Source of the DNA: CAVQYV01 sp963718295 [NCBI: uncultured Methylomirabilota bacterium]
GTDB taxonomy: Bacteria > Methylomirabilota > Methylomirabilia > CAVQYV01
Direction of reading: 5' to 3'
Assembly (NCBI GenBank): GCA_963718295.1
Contig: CAVQYV010000004.1
Coordinates: forward strand, 248,001-312,000
DNA: 64,000 nt
The notes under the pieces are model-generated. The model was not told where the DNA came from. It searched no databases and saw nothing but the letters and a program-made list of their open reading frames with translations. Of the stretch, positions 47,589-56,054 are shown in pieces (position 1 is the stretch's first letter; every line of letters starts with the position of its first letter). The translations under genes and the position numbers were made by a program.

Positions 47589-49031
47589 TCACTTATCGAT
47601 GCCACAGAGCTTCTTGGCCAGCTTCATCTTCTGTTCCAGGGCTGCCTGCCGCAAGAGGATGATCTTCATCGCTTGGGGAGAGCCTGCCCCATGCATCACC
47701 TCCACCAGAGGGGCCCCACAGGTCATATTCTCGATCAGTCTTCCGAGGCGTAACCTCTCCTCAGTGGAGGCCCCGGTTCCCGGGTCCAGATACTTCTCGA
47801 TGAGCTTTCCCACCTCGGGATCCTTCAGGTCCTGCTCCGAGGGCATGGTGGCCAGATAACCTCCCGCGATATCCTGTGCCAGCCGGCACACCTCGTAGTA
47901 GAATCGGGTTACATTCAGCTTGGTAGTATTGGCTAACAGGGGATGGACGAAGTAGGCCCCGGAGGGGGTCTTGTTGCCCTCACTGGAGCAGGCGATGGCC
48001 CCGGAATACAATGTCTCCGTCAGATGAACCATCTCTGCCACTTTATCTCGGATGTGAGAGGCACCCGCCACCCCTTGGGCAAAAGCGAGGGCGGAGACAG
48101 CCCCGATGATGATATCGCAATTGCCGGCCTTGCATCCGCCGTAATTCTGCCGGTGATAGGAGGCAAAGCGATCGACCAGCGGTCCGGTGAATTCATACTC
48201 ACCGCAGAGAAACACCCGCTCCCAGGGAACAAAGACATCCTGGAAGACGATGAGGGCCTCGCCCCCTACCGTGCCATAGCAGGCGTTCCCTTGATCGATC
48301 TCGCCCTCCCACTTGCGGCTGTCATTGGTCTGGCGGCCAAATATATAGAGGAGGCCCGGTGCATTGGCGGGAATGGCAAAGGCGAGGGCATAGGCCTCGT
48401 CGGCGGCCTCCATGGCGGCTGTCGGCATCGCAATGATCTCGTGAGAATTCACTGCCCCGGTCTGATGCGCCTTGGCACCCCTTACCACGATCCCGTCCTC
48501 TCTCTTCTGTACTACATGGAGGTAGAGATCGGGATCTTTCTGCTTGCTGGGAGGAAGGTGCCGGTCTCCTTTGGGATCGGTCATGGCGCCGGTACACATG
48601 AGATCCTTCTCTTGCACATAGGAAAGATAGTTGAGGAAACGTTGATGATAGCTCGTTCCCAGCTTGTGATCCATCTCGTAGGTGACGCCAAATAAGGAAT
48701 TCAGGGCATCCAGGCCCACGCACCGTTGGAAGCAGGAGCCGGTCCTCTGGGCAATGAGGCGGAGCATCTTTACCTTCTTCACCAGGTCTTCGGGGCTCTG
48801 GTGGATATGGGTGAACCGACTGATCCGCTTGCCGCTCAGGTGGGAAGTGGCAGTGCAGAGGTTTTCAAATTGCGGATCGAGGGCCATCTCGTAGGTCATG
48901 GCCGCGGCATTGACATGGGGTCGGGTAGCGAGATGGCTCGCCACATCCTCGATCTTGGAGCCCATGAAATGGATAGTGCGCTTCAGTTCTTTCAGGCTAT
49001 CACGATATTGGTCAGCCGTCATCAGGGCCAT
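47589..49031 (-). CDS. abfD: 4-hydroxybutyryl-CoA dehydratase / vinylacetyl-CoA isomerase
   Basis: A ~480-residue flavin and [4Fe-4S] enzyme of the HpaB-like fold. It aligns throughout with clostridial AbfD: MTADQYRDSLKEL, then SCFQRCVGLDALN (two cluster cysteines, CxxxC), TDPKGDR, KREDGIVVRGAKAHQTGAVN, and SYHRQNYGGC, which supplies the cluster His and fourth Cys at exactly H-x6-C. All four cluster ligands are kept, so dehydration of 4-hydroxybutyryl-CoA to crotonyl-CoA is likely, rather than a 4-hydroxyphenylacetate monooxygenase role. ATG at 49031 matches the known N-terminus better than 49040. It stands just upstream of the por operon. Confidence 0.9.
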   Translation of the reverse strand: MALMTADQYRDSLKELKRTIHFMGSKIEDVASHLATRPHVNAAAMTYEMALDPQFENLCTATSHLSGKRISRFTHIHQSPEDLVKKVKMLRLIAQRTGSCFQRCVGLDALNSLFGVTYEMDHKLGTSYHQRFLNYLSYVQEKDLMCTGAMTDPKGDRHLPPSKQKDPDLYLHVVQKREDGIVVRGAKAHQTGAVNSHEIIAMPTAAMEAADEAYALAFAIPANAPGLLYIFGRQTNDSRKWEGEIDQGNACYGTVGGEALIVFQDVFVPWERVFLCGEYEFTGPLVDRFASYHRQNYGGCKAGNCDIIIGAVSALAFAQGVAGASHIRDKVAEMVHLTETLYSGAIACSSEGNKTPSGAYFVHPLLANTTKLNVTRFYYEVCRLAQDIAGGYLATMPSEQDLKDPEVGKLIEKYLDPGTGASTEERLRLGRLIENMTCGAPLVEVMHGAGSPQAMKIILLRQAALEQKMKLAKKLCGIDK

Positions 49032-49040
49032 AGATGGCAT

Positions 49041-49345
49041 CCTTTCCTACCTAAAGTTCGTTCAATTGGTTCCAACGGGATCCAGGCCGAATCCTCCGCG
49101 CGCGGGGAGGAGGGGTGGGAGATGAAACGGACTCCTGCGGCGTCTCAAGAACAGCCGCATTTAGTCCACTCACGGACCCTCCCCGGCCGACTTCGCAAAG
49201 GTCCCACCACGTCTTTCCCAACAGATCAGGGCAGGGGAAAAGGATTCTCGCGAAGGGAAAATGGGAAGAGATACGCTGCCTTCCCCGGAAAGGGCGAAAA
49301 TGGGGGCCTGACCCTGAAGCAACTGCTCCCGAAGCAACTCCTATG
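49041..49345. other. Intergenic region between RraA-like and dehydratase genes
   Basis: No gene found. A GC-rich stem-like block TCCTCCGCGCGCGGGGAGGA sits near 49093-49112, and a near-direct repeat GAAGCAACTGCTCC/GAAGCAACTCCTAT lies near 49316-49345. It may hold the dehydratase promoter; none was convincing. Confidence 0.4.
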
Positions 49346-50080
49346 CTACAACCTCTTGAACTTCTCCACCGCCTTGAGGATCGATTTGTATTCCTTGATC
49401 ATGGGCACCATCTTGGATTCCTTCTCGTCGATCTTCTGGGCGATCTCCAGGACCTGAGCAGCCTTCTCCCGGGGGACCACCACCACGCCATCACTTCCTC
49501 CCACGATGATGTCCCCGGGGTTCACCATCACCCCGGCACACTGCACGGGGATATTCTTTCCGATGCTCACATACCGGCCTACCGAGGTGGAAGGGGTGAT
49601 ACTGCGAGAGAAGACCGGGAATTTCATCTCCTCGATCTCATCCACGTCCCGGGCAGCTCCATCGATCACTGCCCCGGCCAGTCCCCGGGCCTTGCAGGCC
49701 GTGGACATCAGGCCGCCGATCCCCGAGATATCCAGGCTCTCTTCCACCACGATCACCAGGACTGATCCCGGCTCTGCCTCATCGATGGCCATCAAGGAGT
49801 GATTGGGAATCGAGGGACCCGAGGCCTGGATGGAGGGGCGGATCTGGGCCGTCACCGCCGGTCCTACGATTTTGGCCTTGAAGACCGGCCGCATATCGTG
49901 GTACATGAAACCCCGCTGGCCGGTTACCTGATCTACGGCATCGGATACGGAGGCCACGGTGGCCTTCTGAAATCCCTCAATCAACTGTGCCCAAGAAAGG
50001 TCGGCTCCCTCTGCGATCGGAAAGATGGGGGCCGCCAGGGAGATCAAGACTACCGCAATTACCCCAACAAAGCCCTTCAT
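49346..50080 (-). CDS. RraA/HMG-aldolase-like protein with a signal peptide
   Basis: A 244-residue protein. Residues 1-25 form a signal peptide (GVIAVVLISLAAPIFPIAEG). The rest is the RraA/4-hydroxy-4-methyl-2-oxoglutarate aldolase-like fold: ATVASVSDAVDQV, GPAVTAQIRPSIQ, ISGIGGLMSTACKARGLAG, VIDGAARDVDEI and MVNPGDIIVGGSDGVVVVP. Family members are cytoplasmic aldolases or RNase E inhibitors. An exported one is unusual; the metal-ligand Asp and catalytic Arg pattern (GAARDVD) looks kept. The signal peptide is clear by eye but has not been run through a predictor. Confidence 0.78.
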   Translation of the reverse strand: MKGFVGVIAVVLISLAAPIFPIAEGADLSWAQLIEGFQKATVASVSDAVDQVTGQRGFMYHDMRPVFKAKIVGPAVTAQIRPSIQASGPSIPNHSLMAIDEAEPGSVLVIVVEESLDISGIGGLMSTACKARGLAGAVIDGAARDVDEIEEMKFPVFSRSITPSTSVGRYVSIGKNIPVQCAGVMVNPGDIIVGGSDGVVVVPREKAAQVLEIAQKIDEKESKMVPMIKEYKSILKAVEKFKRL

Positions 50081-50151
50081 CCAAGTATTTCCGGCCGTAC
50101 TCTTCTCATCATCGGTCTCTCCTCCTATATCTATCTATGATCGATACCCGC

Positions 50152-51771
50152 TCAGGGCTTCTTCTTTTCGCGATGCCCCTCTTTCTTTACCAGTTCTCCC
50201 ATCTTGGTAATTCGCTCGATGTGGCGCACGATTTCACCGAGCTTGGAGATGTCCTTCCTCAGCTCCATGAGGTGAGGCTGGGCGGTGTGATCCTGGGGCA
50301 ATGAGGTCAGGATCTCCTCAGATCGCGCCTGGGCGCTTTTCAGGGGTTGTCGCAATTCACGGACGGTCGCCCCCGCCAGATCCGTCATGGCTTTGAGGCG
50401 CTGACCTTCCAAGAGACTCTGCTGCATGGCCTTCAGGTCCTCGTTCATCGATTTTTGCTCATCGTAGAGCTTGGCATTTTCGATGGCGATGGCCGCATAT
50501 CTGGCAATGGAAGACAAGAGATTCATATCGCTTTCGGTAAATGAGCCTTCCTCGATCTTGTTAGAGACTTGAAGCACCCCGATCACCTCGCCTCGGGTAA
50601 TAATCGGCGTGCAGAGGGTCGAGCGAGTGACAAATCCGGTCTCTTTGTCCCAGGAGCCATCGAATCGGTCATCTGCCGACGGGTCCTGAATGAACAAGGG
50701 CTGTCCCCTTTGGACCACCCAGCCGATGTGGCCCTCGTCGACCTTCATCCGCTTTCCGCGGAGGGCTTGCCATTTTTCTCCCAGGGCGATCTCGAAGGTC
50801 AATTCTTTCTCTTCCTTGTGGCACAGGAGGAGGGATCCCGCTTCGACATTCAGGACTTCCTTCACCTTGGTCATGACCAGATCGAGGACGGTCTTGAGAT
50901 TGAGGGTGGATGTGAGGACGATCCCGACCTCGGAAAGGAGAGAGAGCTCCTGGATCCTCTCGGTAAGGGCGGTAATATCCTGGATGATGGCGCAGAATCC
51001 AGCAAATTTCAAATCCTCCATGATATTGGAAAAATTGATCCGAAGGGTCTTGTCACGGTAGGGAGTGGTGAGGCTTTCGTTCATGGGGGTGGAGCTGATT
51101 CGGAACTTCTTGATGATCAGGTCGACCTCTGGTCGGACGTACTCTTCCAGGGCGACGGAGATGGAGCTGAGGATGAGATCCTGTTCCGGAACGTTCAGGA
51201 TCCGGGAGGCGGCAGGATTGGCGTAGATGATCTTGCCTTCCGAGTCCACTTCCAGGACCCCCTCCGCGATGTTCTCCAGTATCATTCCCCGGCGGTTGTT
51301 GGCGAGCAAAAGCTCGTTGACCACCTCCCGGGGCTGCATTTTTTCCACCCCAATGATCGATTTCCGGATGGAGGCCATCCAACTCTTCCCCTGGAAAAGC
51401 TCCAGGGTACCCGCGATATCCTTTTTCAACTCCTCGAAATTCCCTTTGGCGATGTAGGCATCGGCCCCGATCTCGAACATCTTGGACGACACCTCGGCCG
51501 CAACCCCGGAAAGGATGACGACCGGGATGTTCCGATAGGAGGGGTCCAGCTTGAGATAGTGGCACACTCTTCCTCCGTCGATCTTGGGCATGACGAGATC
51601 CAAGATGATGAAGTCGGGAGGAGAGCTACGCACTGCCTCCAGGGCCTCCACCCCATCGTAGGCCTTTGTGACCTGATAGCCTTCCCTGGTGAGGAAGAGG
51701 CTCAGGAGGTTGACGAAACTCCTGTTATTATCAACGATCAGAACCCTTTCCTTGTCTCTACCCTTGGACAC
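50152..51771 (-). CDS. REC-PAS-GAF regulator with a degenerate histidine-kinase helix
   Basis: A 539-residue protein: receiver domain at ~8-125 (VLIVDNNRSF, LDLVMPKIDGG with the phospho-Asp, VVILSGVAAE), PAS at ~165-270 (ILENIAEGVLEVDSEGKIIYA), GAF at ~285-435 (LSEVGIVLTSTLNLKTVL, GHIGWVVQ), then a coiled coil and a dimerisation helix like that of histidine kinases. In that helix the usual H-E reads LAGATVRELRQPL, so the phospho-accepting His is replaced by Arg and there is no catalytic ATPase domain. It starts with GTG after AGAGGTG. It cannot be a kinase, so it probably senses a signal and passes it by partner binding. Confidence 0.85.
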   Translation of the reverse strand: MSKGRDKERVLIVDNNRSFVNLLSLFLTREGYQVTKAYDGVEALEAVRSSPPDFIILDLVMPKIDGGRVCHYLKLDPSYRNIPVVILSGVAAEVSSKMFEIGADAYIAKGNFEELKKDIAGTLELFQGKSWMASIRKSIIGVEKMQPREVVNELLLANNRRGMILENIAEGVLEVDSEGKIIYANPAASRILNVPEQDLILSSISVALEEYVRPEVDLIIKKFRISSTPMNESLTTPYRDKTLRINFSNIMEDLKFAGFCAIIQDITALTERIQELSLLSEVGIVLTSTLNLKTVLDLVMTKVKEVLNVEAGSLLLCHKEEKELTFEIALGEKWQALRGKRMKVDEGHIGWVVQRGQPLFIQDPSADDRFDGSWDKETGFVTRSTLCTPIITRGEVIGVLQVSNKIEEGSFTESDMNLLSSIARYAAIAIENAKLYDEQKSMNEDLKAMQQSLLEGQRLKAMTDLAGATVRELRQPLKSAQARSEEILTSLPQDHTAQPHLMELRKDISKLGEIVRHIERITKMGELVKKEGHREKKKP

Positions 51772-51947
51772 GGATCACCTCTGCCTGGGATTTGAAACGC
51801 CCTTTGCCATCCTGGACTCCCTTGCCAGGATAGCAGCTGTGGCTAATCTATTCTCTCTTCCGTCCTCCATCCCTCTGAGTTGGGCGGGGACAGATGGCCG
51901 AGGAAATTGCCAGGCATCATGCCTTCTTTCGCCTGAATCCCAATTCC

Positions 51948-53045
51948 TCAGATCTGGAGGGGATAACGCCCGTACTTGAAAGTTGCCTCCCGCATGGCAT
52001 TGAAGTTCGCCAATGGGACATAGGAGGTGACGGAATTGCTGGATCCCACACAATACCCACCGCCAGGGCCCACGTCGCGAATCCGCTGCTTCACCTCTTC
52101 CTCGACCTCGGCCGGAGTCCCCCGAGTGAGGGTATATCCCAGGTCGATGTTGCCGATGAGGCAAAGCTCCTTCCCATACTGTCGCTTCAGCTCCGCGATG
52201 TCCATGGCCTTGGGTTCGATGGGATGGAGGGCAGAGAAGCCACAGTCGATGATATCCGGGATGACTTCGTTCAACTTGCCATCGGAATGGTAGATGACAG
52301 GCAAGCCCCGCTGCCCGCAGAGGTCCGCCGCCCATTTGTACCAGGGGAAAACGTATCTGCGCAGATAGGAAGGGGATATGATCAGGGCCTCGGAGTAAGC
52401 GATGTCATCGGGATGCCAGACGGCCCCCAAATGGTCAAAGCCAACCACGATCTTCAGGGCCTGGGATTGAATCTCCTTGATCTTCTCTTGTACCGCTTCC
52501 ACCAGGCCTGGGTTCTCTTTGAGGGCGAAACAGAAGGTCTCGAAGCCCATGAGCCACCAGACCGAAGTGTAGATGTACCCCATGTAGACCACGACCTTCA
52601 TGCCTTCAGGCAGATAGGCCTTTGACTCTTCGATGACGGAATAATCGAGGTCCTCCGCCTTGGGCCAGGGGAAGGCATGGAACTCCTCCCAATTGGTGAT
52701 CATTCCCCTGCCTTCCGGGGCCCAGGCACGCTCGCTGGTGCCCCCTTCATAGACCGTATAGTCCCCCTGCTTCCTGTGAGTCATCTCCGAGGCCTTTTCC
52801 GATCGCTTGCGGGAGAGATGGTGAGGCCAGAAGACCTCGCGAAATCCGGCCTGGATCGGCACGAAATCATAGCCCGCTTTTACCCAGAAATCAACTTCGT
52901 CAGCGACGCCCTGGATGGGCCTTCCCAAGAAGGCGCATTTCACATCATAGTCAACCCCGGCCTCGGCCAGCGGAACTCGGTCCGGTTCTCCCTGGCGGGT
53001 CAGGGCCTTTCGGAATCGGGCGAAATTCGGCTCGGGTTTCATCAT
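51948..53045 (-). CDS. Uroporphyrinogen-decarboxylase-fold (URO-D family) protein
   Basis: A 365-residue TIM-barrel protein of the URO-D/MtaA superfamily: ARFRKALTRQGEPDRVPL at the start, DYTVYEGGTSERAWAPEG, IGNIDLGYTLTRGTP and the ending PGGGYCVGSSNSVTSYVP, typical of the branch found in anaerobes with methyltransferase and aromatic or methyl metabolism. Its role here (methyltransfer or decarboxylation) cannot be settled. GGGAGGA sits before ATGATG. It lies 12 bases after the transketolase pair on the same strand, so it may be the last gene of that operon. Confidence 0.82.
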   Translation of the reverse strand: MMKPEPNFARFRKALTRQGEPDRVPLAEAGVDYDVKCAFLGRPIQGVADEVDFWVKAGYDFVPIQAGFREVFWPHHLSRKRSEKASEMTHRKQGDYTVYEGGTSERAWAPEGRGMITNWEEFHAFPWPKAEDLDYSVIEESKAYLPEGMKVVVYMGYIYTSVWWLMGFETFCFALKENPGLVEAVQEKIKEIQSQALKIVVGFDHLGAVWHPDDIAYSEALIISPSYLRRYVFPWYKWAADLCGQRGLPVIYHSDGKLNEVIPDIIDCGFSALHPIEPKAMDIAELKRQYGKELCLIGNIDLGYTLTRGTPAEVEEEVKQRIRDVGPGGGYCVGSSNSVTSYVPLANFNAMREATFKYGRYPLQI

Positions 53046-53057
53046 TCCTCCCTGAAA

Positions 53058-54017
53058 TTAGGCCTTGGTTGCGGAGCGAACCTGCAAGACTTCCCGCGCC
53101 GCCTGGGCGATCTTCTCTGCGGTGAGCCCCCATTTCTGGTACATCTCTTCGGTGGGACCCAGGCCGCAGAAGGTATCTTCGATCCCTACTCTCCGCATGG
53201 GAACCGGGCATTCTTCCACCACCACCTCCGCTACCGCGGACCCGAACCCGGCCATGATGTTATGCTCCTCCGCCGTGACGATGGCGCCGGTTTCTTTGGC
53301 CGCCTTGATGATGGCAGACTGATCGATGGGCTTGATGGTGTGGATATTGATGACCCGGGCGGAGATGCCATCTTTGGCCAATAGCTCTGCGGCCCCCAGG
53401 GCTCGGTGCACCATGAGGCCGGTGGCCAGGAGGGAGACGTCTCTTCCGTCCCTCAGGGTGATCGACTTTCCGATAATGAAGGGGTGGTCCGATCCTTCCT
53501 CATAGACCAGGGGTGAAGGGACGCGGCCGAAGCGGATGAAGGTGGGGCCTATATGCTTGGCTGCAGCGTGCACCGCCCTTCCGATCTCGAAGGGGTCTGC
53601 CGGGGAGAGAAGGGTCATATTGGGGATTGCCCTGAGGATGGCGATATCCTCCACCGAATGGTGAGTGGCCCCTCCCACGCCCATGTTGATCCCGCTGCAC
53701 ATCCCGGCCATCTTCACATTGAGGAAAGGATAACAGACATCGGTTCGCATCTGTTCGCAGGAACGCATGGTCATGAAGGGGGTGTACGTATGAACGAAGG
53801 GAATCTTGCCGCAGGTCGCCATACCGGCGGCAATTCCCATCAGGTTCTGCTCTGCCACCCCTACGTTGATGAATCGATCGGGGTACTTGAGGGCAAAATC
53901 CTCGATCATGAAGGGGTGCATGAGGTCCGCGGTCAGGCAAAAGATCCTCTCATCCTCCCCACCTACCTCTAATAGGGCCTTTGCGTAGGCCTGTACTGGA
54001 TTCGCCGTTTTCTCCAT
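53058..54017 (-). CDS. Transketolase, C-terminal half
   Basis: A ~320-residue pyrimidine-binding plus C-terminal domain of transketolase or DXS-like proteins: ADLMHPFMIEDFALKYPDRF, NVGVAEQNLMGIAAGMATCG, VHTYTPFMTMRSCEQMRTD, GGATHHSVEDIAILRAIP, and VTAEEHNIMAGFGSAVAEVV. It works with the N-terminal half encoded next to it to transfer C2 units in the pentose phosphate pathway. AAGGAG sits directly before a first ATG at 54023 and six bases before a second at 54017, so 54017 is preferred. 18 bases separate it from the N-terminal half. Confidence 0.88.
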   Translation of the reverse strand: MEKTANPVQAYAKALLEVGGEDERIFCLTADLMHPFMIEDFALKYPDRFINVGVAEQNLMGIAAGMATCGKIPFVHTYTPFMTMRSCEQMRTDVCYPFLNVKMAGMCSGINMGVGGATHHSVEDIAILRAIPNMTLLSPADPFEIGRAVHAAAKHIGPTFIRFGRVPSPLVYEEGSDHPFIIGKSITLRDGRDVSLLATGLMVHRALGAAELLAKDGISARVINIHTIKPIDQSAIIKAAKETGAIVTAEEHNIMAGFGSAVAEVVVEECPVPMRRVGIEDTFCGLGPTEEMYQKWGLTAEKIAQAAREVLQVRSATKA

Positions 54018-54035
54018 CGTCATCTCCTTTTTCCC

Positions 54036-54875
54036 TCAGATTCCCTTCTCCAGTTCCGCCAAGGCCGCCTCTGCCTGTTCCTTGGTCGCGACCCCAAAGT
54101 GCCAGTGGTGATTATTCTCCATGAAGGAGACGCCCTTACCTTTGATGGTGTTGGCGATGATTGCAGAGGGGGACCCCGGGGCAAAGGGGACTGCCTTCAT
54201 AGTGGCCACGACCTGTTCCATATCGTGCCCGTCGATCTCTTTCGGCTGCCAGCGGAAGTCCTGGAACTTCTGGGCCAGGGGCTCCAGTCCCATGAGCTCC
54301 TCCGTAAAACCATCCACCCCAATCTGGTTTCGGTCCACAATGCAGATCAGATTGTCCAGCTTGAAGTGGGCCGCCGCCATGATGGCTTCCCAGGTCGATC
54401 CTTCCTGCAAGTCGGCATCTCCGATCATGACGAAGACCCGATAGTCTTTCTTGTCATACTTCCCCGCGAGGGCCATGCCAACCCCGGCGGAGAGGCCGTG
54501 TCCCAGGGAGCCGGCTGTCATATCGCAGCCCTTGATCTTGGTCATGTCTTCATGCATGCCATAAGGACTGCCCAATCTGTTGTACTTGGCGAGGAGGTCC
54601 TCGTAGGGGAAATACCCTGCGTCCGCCAGGGCAGCGCACTTGGCAACGCTGATATGTCCCTTGCTGAGGATGAACCGATCCCGGTCCGGCCAGGAGGGAT
54701 TCTGGGGATCGATCTTCATCACCTCGAAATAGAGGGCCGCTAAGAGGTCCGCAGCGGAGAGGGCCCCGCCGAAGTGGCCTCCACTGGTCTGAGAAAGGAC
54801 CTCCACCACATTCTTCCGGATGGTCTTAGCCTTCCCTTTGAGAAAGGAGATCTTTTCCTGGCTCAATGTTTCCAT
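54036..54875 (-). CDS. Transketolase, N-terminal half
   Basis: A 279-residue TPP-binding N-terminal domain: TSGGHFGGALSAADLLAALY, FILSKGHISVAKCAALADAGY, MTAGSLGHGLSAGVGMALAG, and FVMIGDADLQEGSTWEAIMAAA (TPP GDxxxxEG motif). The split into two chains is common in anaerobes and archaea. It is the first gene of a minus-strand operon with the C-terminal half and the URO-D-family gene. GGGGGAAG precedes the start. Divergent to the PfkB gene, with promoters on both sides of the gap. Confidence 0.9.
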   Translation of the reverse strand: METLSQEKISFLKGKAKTIRKNVVEVLSQTSGGHFGGALSAADLLAALYFEVMKIDPQNPSWPDRDRFILSKGHISVAKCAALADAGYFPYEDLLAKYNRLGSPYGMHEDMTKIKGCDMTAGSLGHGLSAGVGMALAGKYDKKDYRVFVMIGDADLQEGSTWEAIMAAAHFKLDNLICIVDRNQIGVDGFTEELMGLEPLAQKFQDFRWQPKEIDGHDMEQVVATMKAVPFAPGSPSAIIANTIKGKGVSFMENNHHWHFGVATKEQAEAALAELEKGI

Positions 54876-54922
54876 ACTCTTCCCCCTTTATCAGATCGTT
54901 TGAGTCCGATTGACGCCACCTT

Positions 54923-54951
54923 TACATATTACAATCGGGAGAGACTGTCAA
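54923..54951 (-). promoter_or_regulatory. Promoter of the transketolase operon
   Basis: On the minus strand TTGACA (54951-54946) is followed after 17 bases by TATGTA (54928-54923). The -35 is perfect and the -10 matches only at three positions, so it is a moderate promoter. Confidence 0.4.
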
Positions 54952-55002
54952 CTTGAAATTGGCTGCAAGTTCGAATCTGTTGCACCCGCACTTTGCCTTC
55001 TC

Positions 55003-55031
55003 TTGACAGAGGATGAGCAGGTGTGTATAAG
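55003..55031 (+). promoter_or_regulatory. Promoter of the PfkB-kinase gene
   Basis: TTGACA (55003-55008), 17 bases, TATAAG (55026-55031, 5 of 6 matches). Expected start near 55038, giving a ~46-base leader with GGGGAGG before ATG 55084. One of the clearest promoters in the window. Confidence 0.65.
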
Positions 55032-55083
55032 GATCGGCCAGCCTTCAAATCGGTCAGATGGGAGATCGGGGAGGAAGAAAACA

Positions 55084-55992
55084 ATGGGGATTTTGGTGGT
55101 AGGCTCGGTGGCCTTGGATAGCGTGAAAACGCCCTTTGGGGCAGCCCGGGAGGTCTTGGGGGGATCAGCCACCTATTTTTCGGCGGCCGCCAGCTTCTTT
55201 GCCCCGGTTTCCCTGGTAGCAGTGGTAGGACAGGACTTCTCCGAGGAACATATTGCCTTTCTGCGGGAGCGGTCCGTGGATCTGAGAGGGCTGCAGCGGG
55301 TCCAGGGGAAGACCTTTCGCTGGGAGGGGGAGTACGGCTACGACCTGAACCAGGCCAGGACCATCGAAACCCAGCTCAACGTCTTTGCCGGCTTCTCCCC
55401 GAAGATCCCCCAGGAATTCCGAGAGGAGAAAGTAGTATTCCTGGGGAACATCGATCCGGATCTGCAAAGAGAGGTATTGCACCAGGTGAGGGATCCCGAG
55501 TGGGTCGCAGCGGATACGATGAACTATTGGATCGAGGGAAAATTGGATTCCCTGAAGAAGACCCTGAAAGAGGTGAACGTGCTCCTGATCAACGATGCGG
55601 AGGTGCGTCAGCTGGCCCAAGAGCCCAATCTGGTCAAAGCGGCCCGCCGGATCCTGACCTGGGGACCTCGCTCATTGGTGGTCAAGAGGGGGGAATATGG
55701 GGCATTGATGTTTAGCGAGGATGGCTGCTTCGCCGCCCCCGCCTATCCTTTGGAGGCAGTCTGCGACCCCACGGGGGCCGGAGACAGCTTTGCGGGCGGT
55801 TTCATGGGCTATCTGGCCAACACCCTGAATTTTTCTGAAGAGAACATCCGCAAGGCCGTGATCATGGGGAGCGTCATGGCCTCCTTCAATGTGGAGGACT
55901 TCTCCCTCAATCGCCTGAAATCACTCACCTACTCGGAGATCGAGGCTCGTTATCGAGAGTTCAAGCGCCTTTCCCATTTCGAGGATCTTTAG
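55084..55992 (+). CDS. PfkB-family carbohydrate/nucleoside kinase
   Basis: A 302-residue ribokinase-type kinase: MGILVVGSVALDSVKTPFG, GGSATYFSAAASFFAPVSLV, INDAEVRQLAQ, and the signature CDPTGAGDSFAGGFMGYL, where the Asp is catalytic and GAGD forms the anion hole. It phosphorylates a sugar, nucleoside or similar. The frame extends upstream to 54910, but the promoter and GGGGAGG fix ATG 55084. Convergent with gamma-glutamyltransferase. With transketolase next door, a sugar phosphate role is plausible, but the substrate is unknown. Confidence 0.85.
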   Translation: MGILVVGSVALDSVKTPFGAAREVLGGSATYFSAAASFFAPVSLVAVVGQDFSEEHIAFLRERSVDLRGLQRVQGKTFRWEGEYGYDLNQARTIETQLNVFAGFSPKIPQEFREEKVVFLGNIDPDLQREVLHQVRDPEWVAADTMNYWIEGKLDSLKKTLKEVNVLLINDAEVRQLAQEPNLVKAARRILTWGPRSLVVKRGEYGALMFSEDGCFAAPAYPLEAVCDPTGAGDSFAGGFMGYLANTLNFSEENIRKAVIMGSVMASFNVEDFSLNRLKSLTYSEIEARYREFKRLSHFEDL

Positions 55993-56054
55993 GACTCCGG
56001 GGGAGGTTCTTCCCCTCCGGCTCCCTCCCGACTGAGATCCTGCTTTTCGGGCTC

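Noticed and set aside
50569-51795. Open frame of about 408 codons opposite the REC-PAS-GAF gene
   Set aside because: A shadow of a well-supported minus-strand gene; composition is repetitive and there is no domain.
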